This document shows positions 50,902-58,112 of a stretch of 64,000 nucleotides of DNA, one piece after another. Source of the DNA: Atlantibacter sp032062175 (GTDB lineage: Bacteria; Pseudomonadota; Gammaproteobacteria; Enterobacterales; Enterobacteriaceae). Position numbers and translations under genes: made by a program. Each line of letters starts with the position of its first letter. Positions within the stretch are counted from its first letter, which is position 1. The notes beneath the pieces were generated by a model that had not been told where the DNA came from, searched no databases, and saw only the letters and a program-made list of their open reading frames with translations. The stretch is from assembly GCF_032062175.1 (NCBI RefSeq), contig NZ_DAMBQK010000013.1, positions 1-64,000 of the forward strand, read 5' to 3'.

Positions 50902-51132
50902 ATGGGAAAAACGACTGTATTCAAAAGCAACCGCAGTCAGGCGGTTCGCTTGCCAAAAGCCGTTTCGTTACCGGAAGACGTTAAGCATGTCGAGATTGTC
51001 GCAGTGGGCCGTACCCGTATCATCACGCCCGCAGGAGAACGGTGGGATAGCTGGTTCGATGGCGAAGGTGTCAGCGATGACTTTATGTCCGACAGGGAAC
51101 AACCGGCAGCGCAAAGCAGAGAAGATTTTTAA
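50902..51132 (+). CDS. vapB: VapB antitoxin (AbrB/SpoVT type)
   Basis: A 76-residue antitoxin. The swapped-hairpin DNA-binding domain spans about residues 1-48 (TTVFKSNRSQAVRLPKAV, then VEIVAVGRTRIITP), and an acidic, probably disordered tail (WDSWFDGEGVSDDFMSDR) should wrap the toxin. It matches the enterobacterial VapB/MvpA group. GGAGG stands five bases before the ATG. The stop overlaps the VapC start (TAATG), the usual coupled arrangement. Confidence 0.93.
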   Translation: MGKTTVFKSNRSQAVRLPKAVSLPEDVKHVEIVAVGRTRIITPAGERWDSWFDGEGVSDDFMSDREQPAAQSREDF

Positions 51133-51536
51133 TGCTTAAGTATCTCCTTGATACCAATATTTGTATTTTTACAATGAAAAACAAACCACAGACTGTCCGT
51201 GATGCTTTCAATCGGCATGACGGGCAAATGTGCATCAGTTCAGTGACGTTGATGGAACTGATTGTGGGAGCGGAAAAATCACTACAGGTTGAGAGAAACC
51301 TACACGCAATTGAAGGTTTTACCGCTCGTCTGGTGGTACTGCCTTACGACGCCGGGGCGGCTAATCATACGGGCCAAATCAGAGCGGAATTAGAGCGAAG
51401 AGGCTCAACAATTGGCGCTTATGACTACATGATAGCAGGCCATGCTCGTTCTCAAGGATTGATTGTAGTGACGAATAATCGGCGCGATTTCGATCGTGTG
51501 CCAGGGTTAAGGATAGAAGACTGGTCAGTGCAATAA
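51132..51536 (+). CDS. vapC: VapC toxin, PIN-domain tRNA endonuclease
   Basis: A 134-residue PIN-domain RNase. The acidic active site is visible as Asp7 in LLDTNICIF, Glu in SSVTLMELIVGAEKS, Asp in GAYDYMIAGHA and the TNNRRDFDRVPGL stretch. Close relatives in Shigella and Salmonella cut initiator tRNA-fMet in the anticodon loop and stop translation; the high similarity suggests the same target. All active-site residues are present, so the toxin looks functional. Confidence 0.93.
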   Translation: MLKYLLDTNICIFTMKNKPQTVRDAFNRHDGQMCISSVTLMELIVGAEKSLQVERNLHAIEGFTARLVVLPYDAGAANHTGQIRAELERRGSTIGAYDYMIAGHARSQGLIVVTNNRRDFDRVPGLRIEDWSVQ

Positions 51537-51563
51537 TCTTTTATTTATTAAAAGATTAACTGA

Positions 51564-51595
51564 CAGTAATGTACCATCAGTGGCGTACATTACTG
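51564..51595. terminator. Inverted repeat after vapC
   Basis: An 11-base-pair perfect stem CAGTAATGTAC/GTACATTACTG with a ten-base loop starts 28 bases past the vapC stop, between it and the convergent unknown gene. There is no T-run, so its role as terminator is uncertain. Confidence 0.5.
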
Positions 51596-51629
51596 CCAGA
51601 ACGCGGCAAATTTCGAAAATGAATCGTGG

Positions 51630-52160
51630 TTAATGAACGCCCTTTCCGCCTTCACCGCCAATCATCATCAACCCGGCTTCAGTCTGCACGAAGCGCGGCG
51701 CTTTAAGATCTGTGACCAGCACCGAGACTAATTCAGATAACAACCCGGTAATCGACGCCTCCTGTTGCGCCGTCTGCTGATGTTGTAATAACAGCAGAGT
51801 GAGCGCCGCACAGTACTCCCGCAGCGTTTCGGAATCCGTTGAAAATGGGCCGCGATAATCATCTGGCGTTGCCGCATCGATGGTTAGCCTGTCGATAAGA
51901 TGCGGTGGCAATGTCGCGTCTAACGCGCTTCTTAACACTTCCAGCCCAGCGAGCAACCGCCCGCATAGTGCCATGCGCTCGGTGTGGTTGTCGCTTTCAA
52001 TCAGCGCGTCGGCAAGGTGACGGCAGCGGTCGAGTAATTCGAATAAATCCAGGCTGTTACCCAGTGGCGCAGAAAGCAGAAGCGGGATCGCAGAGTCGGT
52101 ATCTGACTCGGGGAGCATGATTTCAGGACGAGCGAATGTGGTACTATTAGCGTTAGCCAT
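51630..52160 (-). CDS. Unknown cytoplasmic protein
   Basis: A 176-residue protein I do not recognise. It is acidic and mostly helical, with LDLFELLDRCRHLADALIE and a later run of leucines (CAALTLLLLQHQQTAQQEAS), ending in glycine-rich MIGGEGGKGVH. No signal peptide or membrane segment is present. Its leader contains a strong hairpin at 52193-52227. It is divergent from a small ribbon-helix-helix gene and sits between vapBC and hipBST, which suggests a role in this toxin-antitoxin island. Ribosome site CGGAG precedes the ATG. Confidence 0.6.
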   Translation of the reverse strand: MANANSTTFARPEIMLPESDTDSAIPLLLSAPLGNSLDLFELLDRCRHLADALIESDNHTERMALCGRLLAGLEVLRSALDATLPPHLIDRLTIDAATPDDYRGPFSTDSETLREYCAALTLLLLQHQQTAQQEASITGLLSELVSVLVTDLKAPRFVQTEAGLMMIGGEGGKGVH

Positions 52161-52192
52161 AGCGTTACTCCGTGATTAACGTTTGTGGTTAG

Positions 52193-52227
52193 ACGCCTCG
52201 GTAGTGGTTCCAAGCACTCCGGGGCGT
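52193..52227 (-). other. Strong hairpin in the leader of the 176-residue gene
   Basis: A stem ACGCCTCGG/CCGGGGCGT (nine pairs, one G-U) is continued after a bulge by AGTG/CACT, with an eight-base loop. It lies 33-67 bases upstream of the ATG at 52160 and should form in the mRNA. No T-run follows on the - strand. It could be a protein-binding or translation-control element. Confidence 0.5.
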
Positions 52228-52295
52228 TGTTTATGGTGGTTTCGCTATGTTAAAGTGGCCACCAATGAAAGCTAAACTATTCCGTAGGTGGCCTC

Positions 52296-52487
52296 TTGTC
52301 AATTATCAAAAGAGATAAAAAATCGACAATTGGGGGACAGGCCCCACAATTCAAAATGCGTATTGACCCGGCATTGCGTGAACAACTTGACGCCGAGGCC
52401 GCAGCACAAGGCGTGAGTCTGGCGAACTGGTTTAAAAACCTGGCGCGTGAGGCGTTACGGCAGAAAGGAATTGAGCCGAAGGGGTAA
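52296..52487 (+). CDS. Ribbon-helix-helix (Arc-like) DNA-binding protein
   Basis: A 63-residue protein with an Arc/HicB-type ribbon-helix-helix fold: strand QFKMRID, helix PALREQLDAEAAAQGVSLA, turn, helix ANWFKNLAREALRQKG. These proteins act as dimeric repressors or antitoxins. The start codon is TTG at 52296 behind AGGTGG. Upstream, GGCCACC (52257-52263) and GGTGGCC (52287-52293) form an inverted repeat that could be its own operator. It is divergent from the 176-residue gene, which may be its partner; this is inference. Confidence 0.72.
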   Translation: MSIIKRDKKSTIGGQAPQFKMRIDPALREQLDAEAAAQGVSLANWFKNLAREALRQKGIEPKG

Positions 52488-52540
52488 GACAATTATCAGA
52501 TTTTTGCCTGGCAACGTTGCAGCATTTACCAATATAGTTT

Positions 52541-53575
52541 TTACAGCTCCACCTCATCCACATTCATCAACCGACGCAGCCGGTGCCGATAGCACTGTAA
52601 TACCAACGCCACATCGCTTTCAGGCATAAACGACGCGCGATAAACCTTCTCAACCGTCACCGCCTCTTTCTGCATCTGCGCAAACAGGCGTAATACCACG
52701 GCACGCGCCAGCCCCATCGCCTCGCCCAGCAGTAAAAAATCTTTGCCGAGATATTCGCCGTACTGGGTTTTCATGCCCGGAGCCCGATCCCGTTCCCCTT
52801 CTTCGCAGCGCAGAAGCGGCAATGCTAAAAACCCGCTGTTAAACGCGGCCGGATAAGGCGCAACGCTGACAAAATCATAAACCGGTGCCAGTTCAGGAGC
52901 GCCCGCAACCGGCAGGATCAGCCCAAAGTTACGCAAGTGCATATCGTTGTTGCCCAGCAGGTAAGCGTAAGCAATGCGCCGGAACAGGTCGATTTTAAAC
53001 GCCAGGTTGTCATTAACGTGAGCAAGCAAGAACTCGGCCAGTTGTTGATAACTAACGTACTGCTTGCCGTCTTCGCGAATTTTGCCGTACTTTTCGCCCA
53101 CGTTCATCGCAGCGTCCAGTTGCTCCTGATGCAACGATTTTCCCTGAGCGTCCCGGTCGAAGCGGCGCACGATAAAGGCATATTCATCCGCATCGCCAGG
53201 CTGGGCGTTAGCAAAACGTACCAGCCCGTGCGGCGGCACGGCAAACCCCAGGCGCGACATTAACGTCATCGTGGCGTGTTCGTTTTCCGCCAGGAAAGGA
53301 AACTCCGCCGGAGAAGGTTTGAGAATATAGTCGCCCTGGTGATCCACCACGTTAAACGCGTCGTTTTGCTGTACGACCTGTAATTTTGGCTGATAGCCGG
53401 AAATACTCATGCCCGCCTGCGTCCTGGGTAGCTCAGCAATAAATTCGCTGCGGGAGAAAGGCAGTTGCGGATCGGCCCGCCCATCGCCGGTAAGCTGTTT
53501 TAAACCGCGCGAGGAATAACCCGTCGCCTCATCGCGTGGATGCAACGGCGTCAGAGAGATTCGACAATTTGCCAT
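52541..53575 (-). CDS. hipT: HipT kinase toxin of a HipBST system
   Basis: A 344-residue HipA-like Ser/Thr kinase without the N-terminal subdomain of HipA (440 aa), as in tripartite HipBST. The Gly-rich loop has Ser57-Ile58-Ser59 in GMSISGYQPKLQ, the autophosphorylation SIS motif at the same residue numbers as known for E. coli O127 HipT. Kinase motifs are YILKPSP (ATP Lys), LLGNNDMHLRNFGLIL (catalytic Asp) and VYDFVSV (metal-binding). E. coli O127 HipT phosphorylates tryptophanyl-tRNA synthetase; the target here is inferred. It overlaps hipS by one base (TAATG). Confidence 0.9.
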   Translation of the reverse strand: MANCRISLTPLHPRDEATGYSSRGLKQLTGDGRADPQLPFSRSEFIAELPRTQAGMSISGYQPKLQVVQQNDAFNVVDHQGDYILKPSPAEFPFLAENEHATMTLMSRLGFAVPPHGLVRFANAQPGDADEYAFIVRRFDRDAQGKSLHQEQLDAAMNVGEKYGKIREDGKQYVSYQQLAEFLLAHVNDNLAFKIDLFRRIAYAYLLGNNDMHLRNFGLILPVAGAPELAPVYDFVSVAPYPAAFNSGFLALPLLRCEEGERDRAPGMKTQYGEYLGKDFLLLGEAMGLARAVVLRLFAQMQKEAVTVEKVYRASFMPESDVALVLQCYRHRLRRLMNVDEVEL

Positions 53576-53886
53576 TACGCCTCCTCAGCCCTGAGTTGCA
53601 CCGCGCCAATCAGGTTTTTACCGTTATCAATAAGCATCCCCAGCAGATCTTTTTCATCCCGCTGTTGAAGCTGGCTATAGCGATGCCTGAGCCAGCCTTC
53701 CGGGGCCAGTGAGACAAAAAAAGGGTGCAGCGTGGCGCAGTGAAAGGTGCGCTGACTGACCGGCAGACTCAGCGACAGCGGCGGCCCCTGATAGTTATCG
53801 CGATAGGTAAAGCGATAACCGGTTGTGTCCTGTACCAGTTCACCAACCGGTTCGCCATACAGCAGCACGGTCACACGGCGGTGCAT
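53575..53886 (-). CDS. hipS: HipS antitoxin of a HipBST system
   Basis: A 103-residue protein corresponding to the N-terminal subdomain 1 of HipA (Couple_hipA). Typical features are the opening VTVLLYGEPVGELVQDTTG, LSLSLPVSQRTF, and HPFFVSLAPEGWLRHRYSQL. In the O127 HipBST system HipS, not HipB, is the neutralising antitoxin of HipT. The reading frame is intact here. Its start codon lies 50 bases after the premature stop of hipB but inside the ancestral end of that gene, so translation may have been coupled to hipB. Confidence 0.87.
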   Translation of the reverse strand: MHRRVTVLLYGEPVGELVQDTTGYRFTYRDNYQGPPLSLSLPVSQRTFHCATLHPFFVSLAPEGWLRHRYSQLQQRDEKDLLGMLIDNGKNLIGAVQLRAEEA

Positions 53887-54194
53887 AGTTTCACCCCCAG
53901 CGTTCGGGCGACGGCCAGAACGGTGCCGAATTTGACCTATTCAAGATCTTTAAACAGCCGTTTGAGGGTTGAGACCGATACGCCCGTTTGAAGCTCGAGT
54001 ATGGCCAGATCGATGCCTAGCTGTTTACGACGGTCATTGAGTAAAGCACCAAGCTCACCGGGAGTTTCAATCGCTTGCGCGCTACCCGACGGTGCAGCAG
54101 CATCATGATTTAGCAGGCTTTGACGAACATGATTAAGCTCTTCGCTCAGCGCTTGCAGTTTCCAGGTGACAGAGGCAAGGGTATTCTCGTTCAT
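53871..54194 (-). pseudogene. hipB: hipB, cut by an in-frame amber codon
   Basis: The intact part encodes 85 residues with a helix-turn-helix near the end (GALLNDRRKQLGIDLAILEL, then QTGVSVSTLKRLFKDLE) and stops at TAG 53939-53937. Reading on in the same frame gives VKFGTVLAVARTLGVKLCTA and one Val, then TGA at 53873-53871. That is the expected end of a HipB/Cro-type domain, so the ancestral protein had 107 residues, with codon 86 most likely CAG (Gln). The ancestral end overlaps hipS by 16 bases, as typical of these operons. The shortened protein may still bind DNA, but lacks its last helix. Confidence 0.8.
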
Positions 54195-54197
54195 AAA

Positions 54198-54317
54198 TGA
54201 GCCTATGATTCATTTCTAAAAAATAAATAGCTCAAATATAAACCAATAAACTGTAAAAAGCTCATAAAAAATACATAAAGAATATTGTAACCATTAAAAG
54301 CTCAAAAATGAGCTTTT
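54198..54317. promoter_or_regulatory. hipBST promoter region with repeated GCTCA/TGAGC sites
   Basis: The pentamer TGAGC or its complement GCTCA occurs five times: 54198-54202, 54230-54234, 54260-54264, 54300-54304 and 54309-54313. The last two form the perfect inverted repeat AAAAGCTCA-AAAA-TGAGCTTTT (54296-54317). The spacing and position upstream of hipB fit operators for HipB. The last repeat may also act as a terminator for the convergent or upstream fic transcript. Confidence 0.5.
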
Positions 54318-54333
54318 TAAATATCTCACCGGT

Positions 54334-55077
54334 TCAGCTCCGTCGGCAGCTATTCAAAAACGCCAGCATCGCCGTGGCGTCTTTCTCAACGTAGAAGCTC
54401 ACCATCCTGTCATTAAATTCCTGCGCCCGGGCAGCCGGAACGCTGATGGGATCAAAGCCATGCTTCATTAACCAGCCGTTCATCATATGGCGACTGGTGC
54501 GTTTGTTGCCGTCAAAAAAGAACTGTTGCAGTGCGCCGAACAGAAACATCACCAGCGCGCCCTCAAAAGGCGGCAGCGTTTTAATGAAAGCGACGCCATC
54601 AGCATAGACCCGGTTAAGCTCCGCCGCGCCCGCTACTGTTGGCAAAGGGTGATGCTCACCCTTTTCGCCCAGAGCGACATAGGGCGAGTAGCTGGTTTCC
54701 TCCCCTTCCCCGCGAAACACGCCCCATTCCAGCGCCTCGTTACGCGCCACGATCGTGTGCAGCAGAATGAACGTAGGCTTATTCAGGTCGAAGCGTCCGT
54801 TCTTCACCAACTCCACCAGCTTTTTGCTGCTGTCGGCCAGGTTAGTGACCTGTTCCGCATCAGAGAGTTTGTGCCCGCCGACGGTGACGCCATCCAGCAG
54901 CGTTTGCACTTCGACAAAGGTAAACGGGTTATTTTCCAGCTTCGCCGCATCCCAGACAAACGACGCCAGCTGCTGCTGGTAGATCGCTAACGCCCGGCGC
55001 GTGGTGCCCGGCGTAACCGCAGGAAGAACGCTGGCGTCCCAGGTGAAACCAAGCGGCGTGGAAGATTGTATGCTCAA
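54334..55077 (-). CDS. Fic-domain protein with altered catalytic motif
   Basis: A 247-residue Fic-fold protein. The active-site loop reads QQFFFDGNKRTSR (from residue 184), where the family has HPFxDGNKRT: the catalytic His is Gln185 and the Pro is Phe. The anion-binding DGNKR is intact. The N-terminal part has AAKLENNPFTF (residues 44-54), resembling the inhibitory helix (S/T)xxxE(G/N) of self-inhibited Fic proteins. Without His, AMP transfer should be lost or strongly reduced, though some Fic proteins use other chemistry. It is upstream of hipBST on the same strand. Confidence 0.85.
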   Translation of the reverse strand: MSIQSSTPLGFTWDASVLPAVTPGTTRRALAIYQQQLASFVWDAAKLENNPFTFVEVQTLLDGVTVGGHKLSDAEQVTNLADSSKKLVELVKNGRFDLNKPTFILLHTIVARNEALEWGVFRGEGEETSYSPYVALGEKGEHHPLPTVAGAAELNRVYADGVAFIKTLPPFEGALVMFLFGALQQFFFDGNKRTSRHMMNGWLMKHGFDPISVPAARAQEFNDRMVSFYVEKDATAMLAFLNSCRRS

Positions 55078-55170
55078 GATAAACTCCTTTTGTCTCCCCG
55101 CGGATCATTGACGTTAGCGGACCGGAAGAGACAAAAATGTATCACAACAGCGAGGAACTGAAGAGTAGAC

Positions 55171-55198
55171 GAAAAAAAGCCGGGATATCGTCCCGGCT
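55171..55198 (-). terminator. dpp operon terminator
   Basis: An eight-base-pair stem AGCCGGGA/TCCCGGCT with a five-base loop (55178-55198). On the - strand seven T follow. It begins eight bases after the dppF stop, a canonical terminator. Confidence 0.92.
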
Positions 55199-55205
55199 GT
55201 TGTGA

Positions 55206-56210
55206 TTAACGGATTTCCCCGTTCTCATCCTGGTCCACTGCGAAGCAGGCGACTAACTGCCCGCCATAAGACTTCAACTGCGGCTGCAACTGGGTGCAGG
55301 GGCCGAAGCGGCGGCGGCAGCGGGCGTTAAACGCGCAGCCCGGCGGCGGGTTGAGCGGGCTTGGCAGTTCGCCGGTCAGTTTGATGCGCTCGCGGCGGTC
55401 ATCCGGGTTCAGGCGCGGCGTGGCAGAAAGCAGCGCCTGGGTGTACGGATGACGCGGATTGTTAAAAATCTCATCCTTGGTGCCTTTCTCCACGCAGCGG
55501 CCCAGGTACATCACCATCACTTCATCGGCAATGTGCTCTACCACCGAGAGATCGTGGGAAATAAATACATAAGACAACCCCAAATCCTGCTGCAAATCCA
55601 TCATCAGGTTCAGCACCTGGGCGCGTACCGACACGTCCAGCGCGGAAACCGGTTCGTCGGCGATCACCACGTCCGGATCGAGCATCAGCCCACGGGCGAT
55701 AGCGATACGCTGGCGCTGCCCGCCGGAGAACATATGCGGATAACGGTCGTAATGTTCGGTTTTCAGGCCGACTTTCGCCATCATTGCCAGCGCTTTCTCG
55801 CGGCGCGCGTCCTTGCTGAGATCGGTGTTGATCAGCAGCGGCTCTTCGAGGATCTGGCCCACTTTTTTACGCGGGTTGAGCGATCCATACGGGTTCTGGA
55901 ACACGATCTGGATTTTCTGGCGGCGCAGCTTTTGCGCCTGCGGATCGTGCTTAAGCAGATCCTGGCCCTGATAATAGAGCTCGCCGCCGGAAGGCGTTTC
56001 GATCATGGTCAGCAGACGGCCCAGCGTGGATTTCCCACAGCCGGATTCGCCCACCACCGCCAGGGTTTTGCCGCGCTCCAGGCTGAACGACACGCCGTCC
56101 AGCGCTTTTACCAGCCGCTCCGGGGCGAACATGCCTTTTTTAACCGGGTAATGTTTCTTCAAATCTATAGCCAGCAACAGCGGTTGCGTGGTGGCCTCAA
56201 GCGTACTCAT
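55206..56210 (-). CDS. dppF: Dipeptide ABC transporter ATPase DppF
   Basis: A 334-residue ABC ATPase, same length as E. coli DppF. Walker A is GESGCGKST, the signature is FSGGQRQR, Walker B is PDVVIADEP. A C-terminal oligopeptide-transporter extension carries four Cys (GCAFNARC, FGPC, VACF) likely to bind an iron-sulfur cluster as in relatives. With DppD it powers uptake of dipeptides and haem. The start at 56210 has GGAGG seven bases upstream and overlaps dppD by 14 bases; a longer frame from 56234 is rejected. Confidence 0.97.
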   Translation of the reverse strand: MSTLEATTQPLLLAIDLKKHYPVKKGMFAPERLVKALDGVSFSLERGKTLAVVGESGCGKSTLGRLLTMIETPSGGELYYQGQDLLKHDPQAQKLRRQKIQIVFQNPYGSLNPRKKVGQILEEPLLINTDLSKDARREKALAMMAKVGLKTEHYDRYPHMFSGGQRQRIAIARGLMLDPDVVIADEPVSALDVSVRAQVLNLMMDLQQDLGLSYVFISHDLSVVEHIADEVMVMYLGRCVEKGTKDEIFNNPRHPYTQALLSATPRLNPDDRRERIKLTGELPSPLNPPPGCAFNARCRRRFGPCTQLQPQLKSYGGQLVACFAVDQDENGEIR

Positions 56211-57189
56211 AGTTAGGCCTCCCGGCATCATCAAGTGGGTAATGGCATTTCGACTGACGACCGTTGTCGACGGTATTCAAATCGGGTTCTACGCTGCGGC
56301 ATTTGTCGGTGGCGTAGGGGCAGCGTGGGTTCAGCAGGCAGCCGTTCGGGCGGTCGTATTTACCCGGAACCACGCCCGGCAACGACGCCAGACGCGCTTT
56401 ATCCTGGGCAAACTCCGGCAGCGCGCGCAGCAGCGCCTGGGTGTACGGATGGCGCGGCGCGCGGAAAATATCCCGCGAGTCGCCCGCTTCTACCACCTGT
56501 CCCGCGTACATCACGATGATTTTATGGGCCGCTTCCGCCACCAGCGCCAGGTCATGGGTGATCAGGATCAGCGCCATGTTCTCGCGCTGTTGCAGCTCCA
56601 GCAGCAGCTCGATGATCTGCGCCTGGATGGTCACATCCAGCGCCGTGGTCGGTTCATCGGCAATCAGCAGTTTTGGCCGACAGGCAATCGCCATGGCGAT
56701 CATCACGCGCTGGCTCATCCCGCCTGACAGTTGGTGCGGATACACGTCCAGACGCGAGGCCGGATCGGGAATGCCCACCTGGTTAAGCAAATCAATCGCC
56801 CGCTGACGGCGGGTTTTTTTGTTGCCGCCCTGGTGCACCTTGATAGCTTCCATGATCTGGAAACCCACGGTGTAACAGGGGTTCAGGCTGGTCATAGGGT
56901 CCTGGAAAATCATCGCCACTTCTGAGCCCACCAGATTACGGCGCTCTCTTTCTGAAATGCGTTTCAAATCCTGGCCGTTAAACTCCAGGTTATCCGCCAT
57001 CACGCGGCCCGGATAATCAATCAGCCCCATAATCGCCAGCGAGCTTACCGATTTACCGGAACCGGATTCGCCGACGATACCCACCACCTGACCTTGCTCC
57101 ACGCTGTAGCTGACACGGTCAACGGCACGGAACGGGGTGCCTTCGTCGCCGAAGTGCACCGATAATTTATCTACATTCAATAACGCCAT
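56197..57189 (-). CDS. dppD: Dipeptide ABC transporter ATPase DppD
   Basis: A 330-residue ABC ATPase matching E. coli DppD (327 aa). Walker A is GESGSGKSV, the signature LSGGMSQR, Walker B KLLIADEP. The C-terminal extension has the four-Cys pattern (GCLLNPRC, TDKC, SKCHYP). It pairs with DppF below the DppBC pore. The last 14 bases overlap dppF, so the two ATPases are translationally coupled. The gap to dppC is 11 bases. Confidence 0.97.
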   Translation of the reverse strand: MALLNVDKLSVHFGDEGTPFRAVDRVSYSVEQGQVVGIVGESGSGKSVSSLAIMGLIDYPGRVMADNLEFNGQDLKRISERERRNLVGSEVAMIFQDPMTSLNPCYTVGFQIMEAIKVHQGGNKKTRRQRAIDLLNQVGIPDPASRLDVYPHQLSGGMSQRVMIAMAIACRPKLLIADEPTTALDVTIQAQIIELLLELQQRENMALILITHDLALVAEAAHKIIVMYAGQVVEAGDSRDIFRAPRHPYTQALLRALPEFAQDKARLASLPGVVPGKYDRPNGCLLNPRCPYATDKCRSVEPDLNTVDNGRQSKCHYPLDDAGRPNYEYA

Positions 57190-57200
57190 CTCGTGCCTCT

Positions 57201-58103
57201 TTACTGCTTGAGTTTGGGATCGAGCGCATCACGCAGGCCGTCACCCATCAGGTTAAATGCCAGCACCGTCAGCAGGATAGCTAGACCCGGGAAGGTCACT
57301 ACCCACCAGGCACTTTGTGCGAACTGCAACACGTCGGAGAGCATGGTGCCCCACTCCGGTGTTGGCGGTTGCGCACCCATGCCGAGGAAGCCAAGGGCGG
57401 CCATATCGAGAATGGCGTTAGAGAAGCCAAGCGATGCCTGAACAATCAGCGGCGCGAGGCAGTTAGGGAAAATGTTGATGAACATCTGGCGCATCGCGCC
57501 TGCGCCCGCTACGCGGGAAGCGGTCACGTAATCGCGGTTCACTTCCACCAGCACCGCCGCACGGGTTAAACGCACGTAGTGCGGCAGCGCCACGAAGGTG
57601 AGCGCCAGCGCGGCGTTACCGATCGACGGGCCGAAAATCGCCACCAGCACCAGCGCCAACAGCAGGCTGGGCAGCGCCAGCATGATATCGACCACGCGCA
57701 TGATGATGTTATCGACGATACCGCCGAAGTAGCCCGCCACCAGGCCGAGCACGATGCCCATCACCAGCGACAGTACCACCACCAGGCAGCCCACCAGCAG
57801 TGACAGGCGCGCGCCGTACATCAGCCGCGACAGCACATCGCGGCCCACATCGTCCGTACCCAGCAGATGCGCCAGGCTGCCGCCATCCTGCCAGGCAGGC
57901 GGTGCCAGCAGCGCGTCGCGGAACTGGTCCGCCGGGTTATAGGGTGCGATAAAGTTGGCGAACACGGCGATAAAAAGCACCACCACCACGTACACCAGCC
58001 CCACTACCGCGCCTTTATTGCGTTTAAAGTAGTGCCAGAACTCCTGCATCGGCGTCATTGGCACCGGTGCGGCCACCACCTTGTTTTCTGTCATTTGCGT
58101 CAT
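57201..58103 (-). CDS. dppC: Dipeptide ABC transporter permease DppC
   Basis: A 300-residue inner-membrane permease, same length as E. coli DppC and nearly identical. About six membrane segments, an N-terminal OppC-type extension and the ATPase-coupling EAA-like loop with ASRVAGAGAMRQMFINIFPN are visible. With DppB it forms the channel for dipeptides. It ends 11 bases before dppD and starts nine bases after dppB. Confidence 0.97.
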   Translation of the reverse strand: MTQMTENKVVAAPVPMTPMQEFWHYFKRNKGAVVGLVYVVVVLFIAVFANFIAPYNPADQFRDALLAPPAWQDGGSLAHLLGTDDVGRDVLSRLMYGARLSLLVGCLVVVLSLVMGIVLGLVAGYFGGIVDNIIMRVVDIMLALPSLLLALVLVAIFGPSIGNAALALTFVALPHYVRLTRAAVLVEVNRDYVTASRVAGAGAMRQMFINIFPNCLAPLIVQASLGFSNAILDMAALGFLGMGAQPPTPEWGTMLSDVLQFAQSAWWVVTFPGLAILLTVLAFNLMGDGLRDALDPKLKQ

Positions 58104-58112
58104 GATGGCCCC

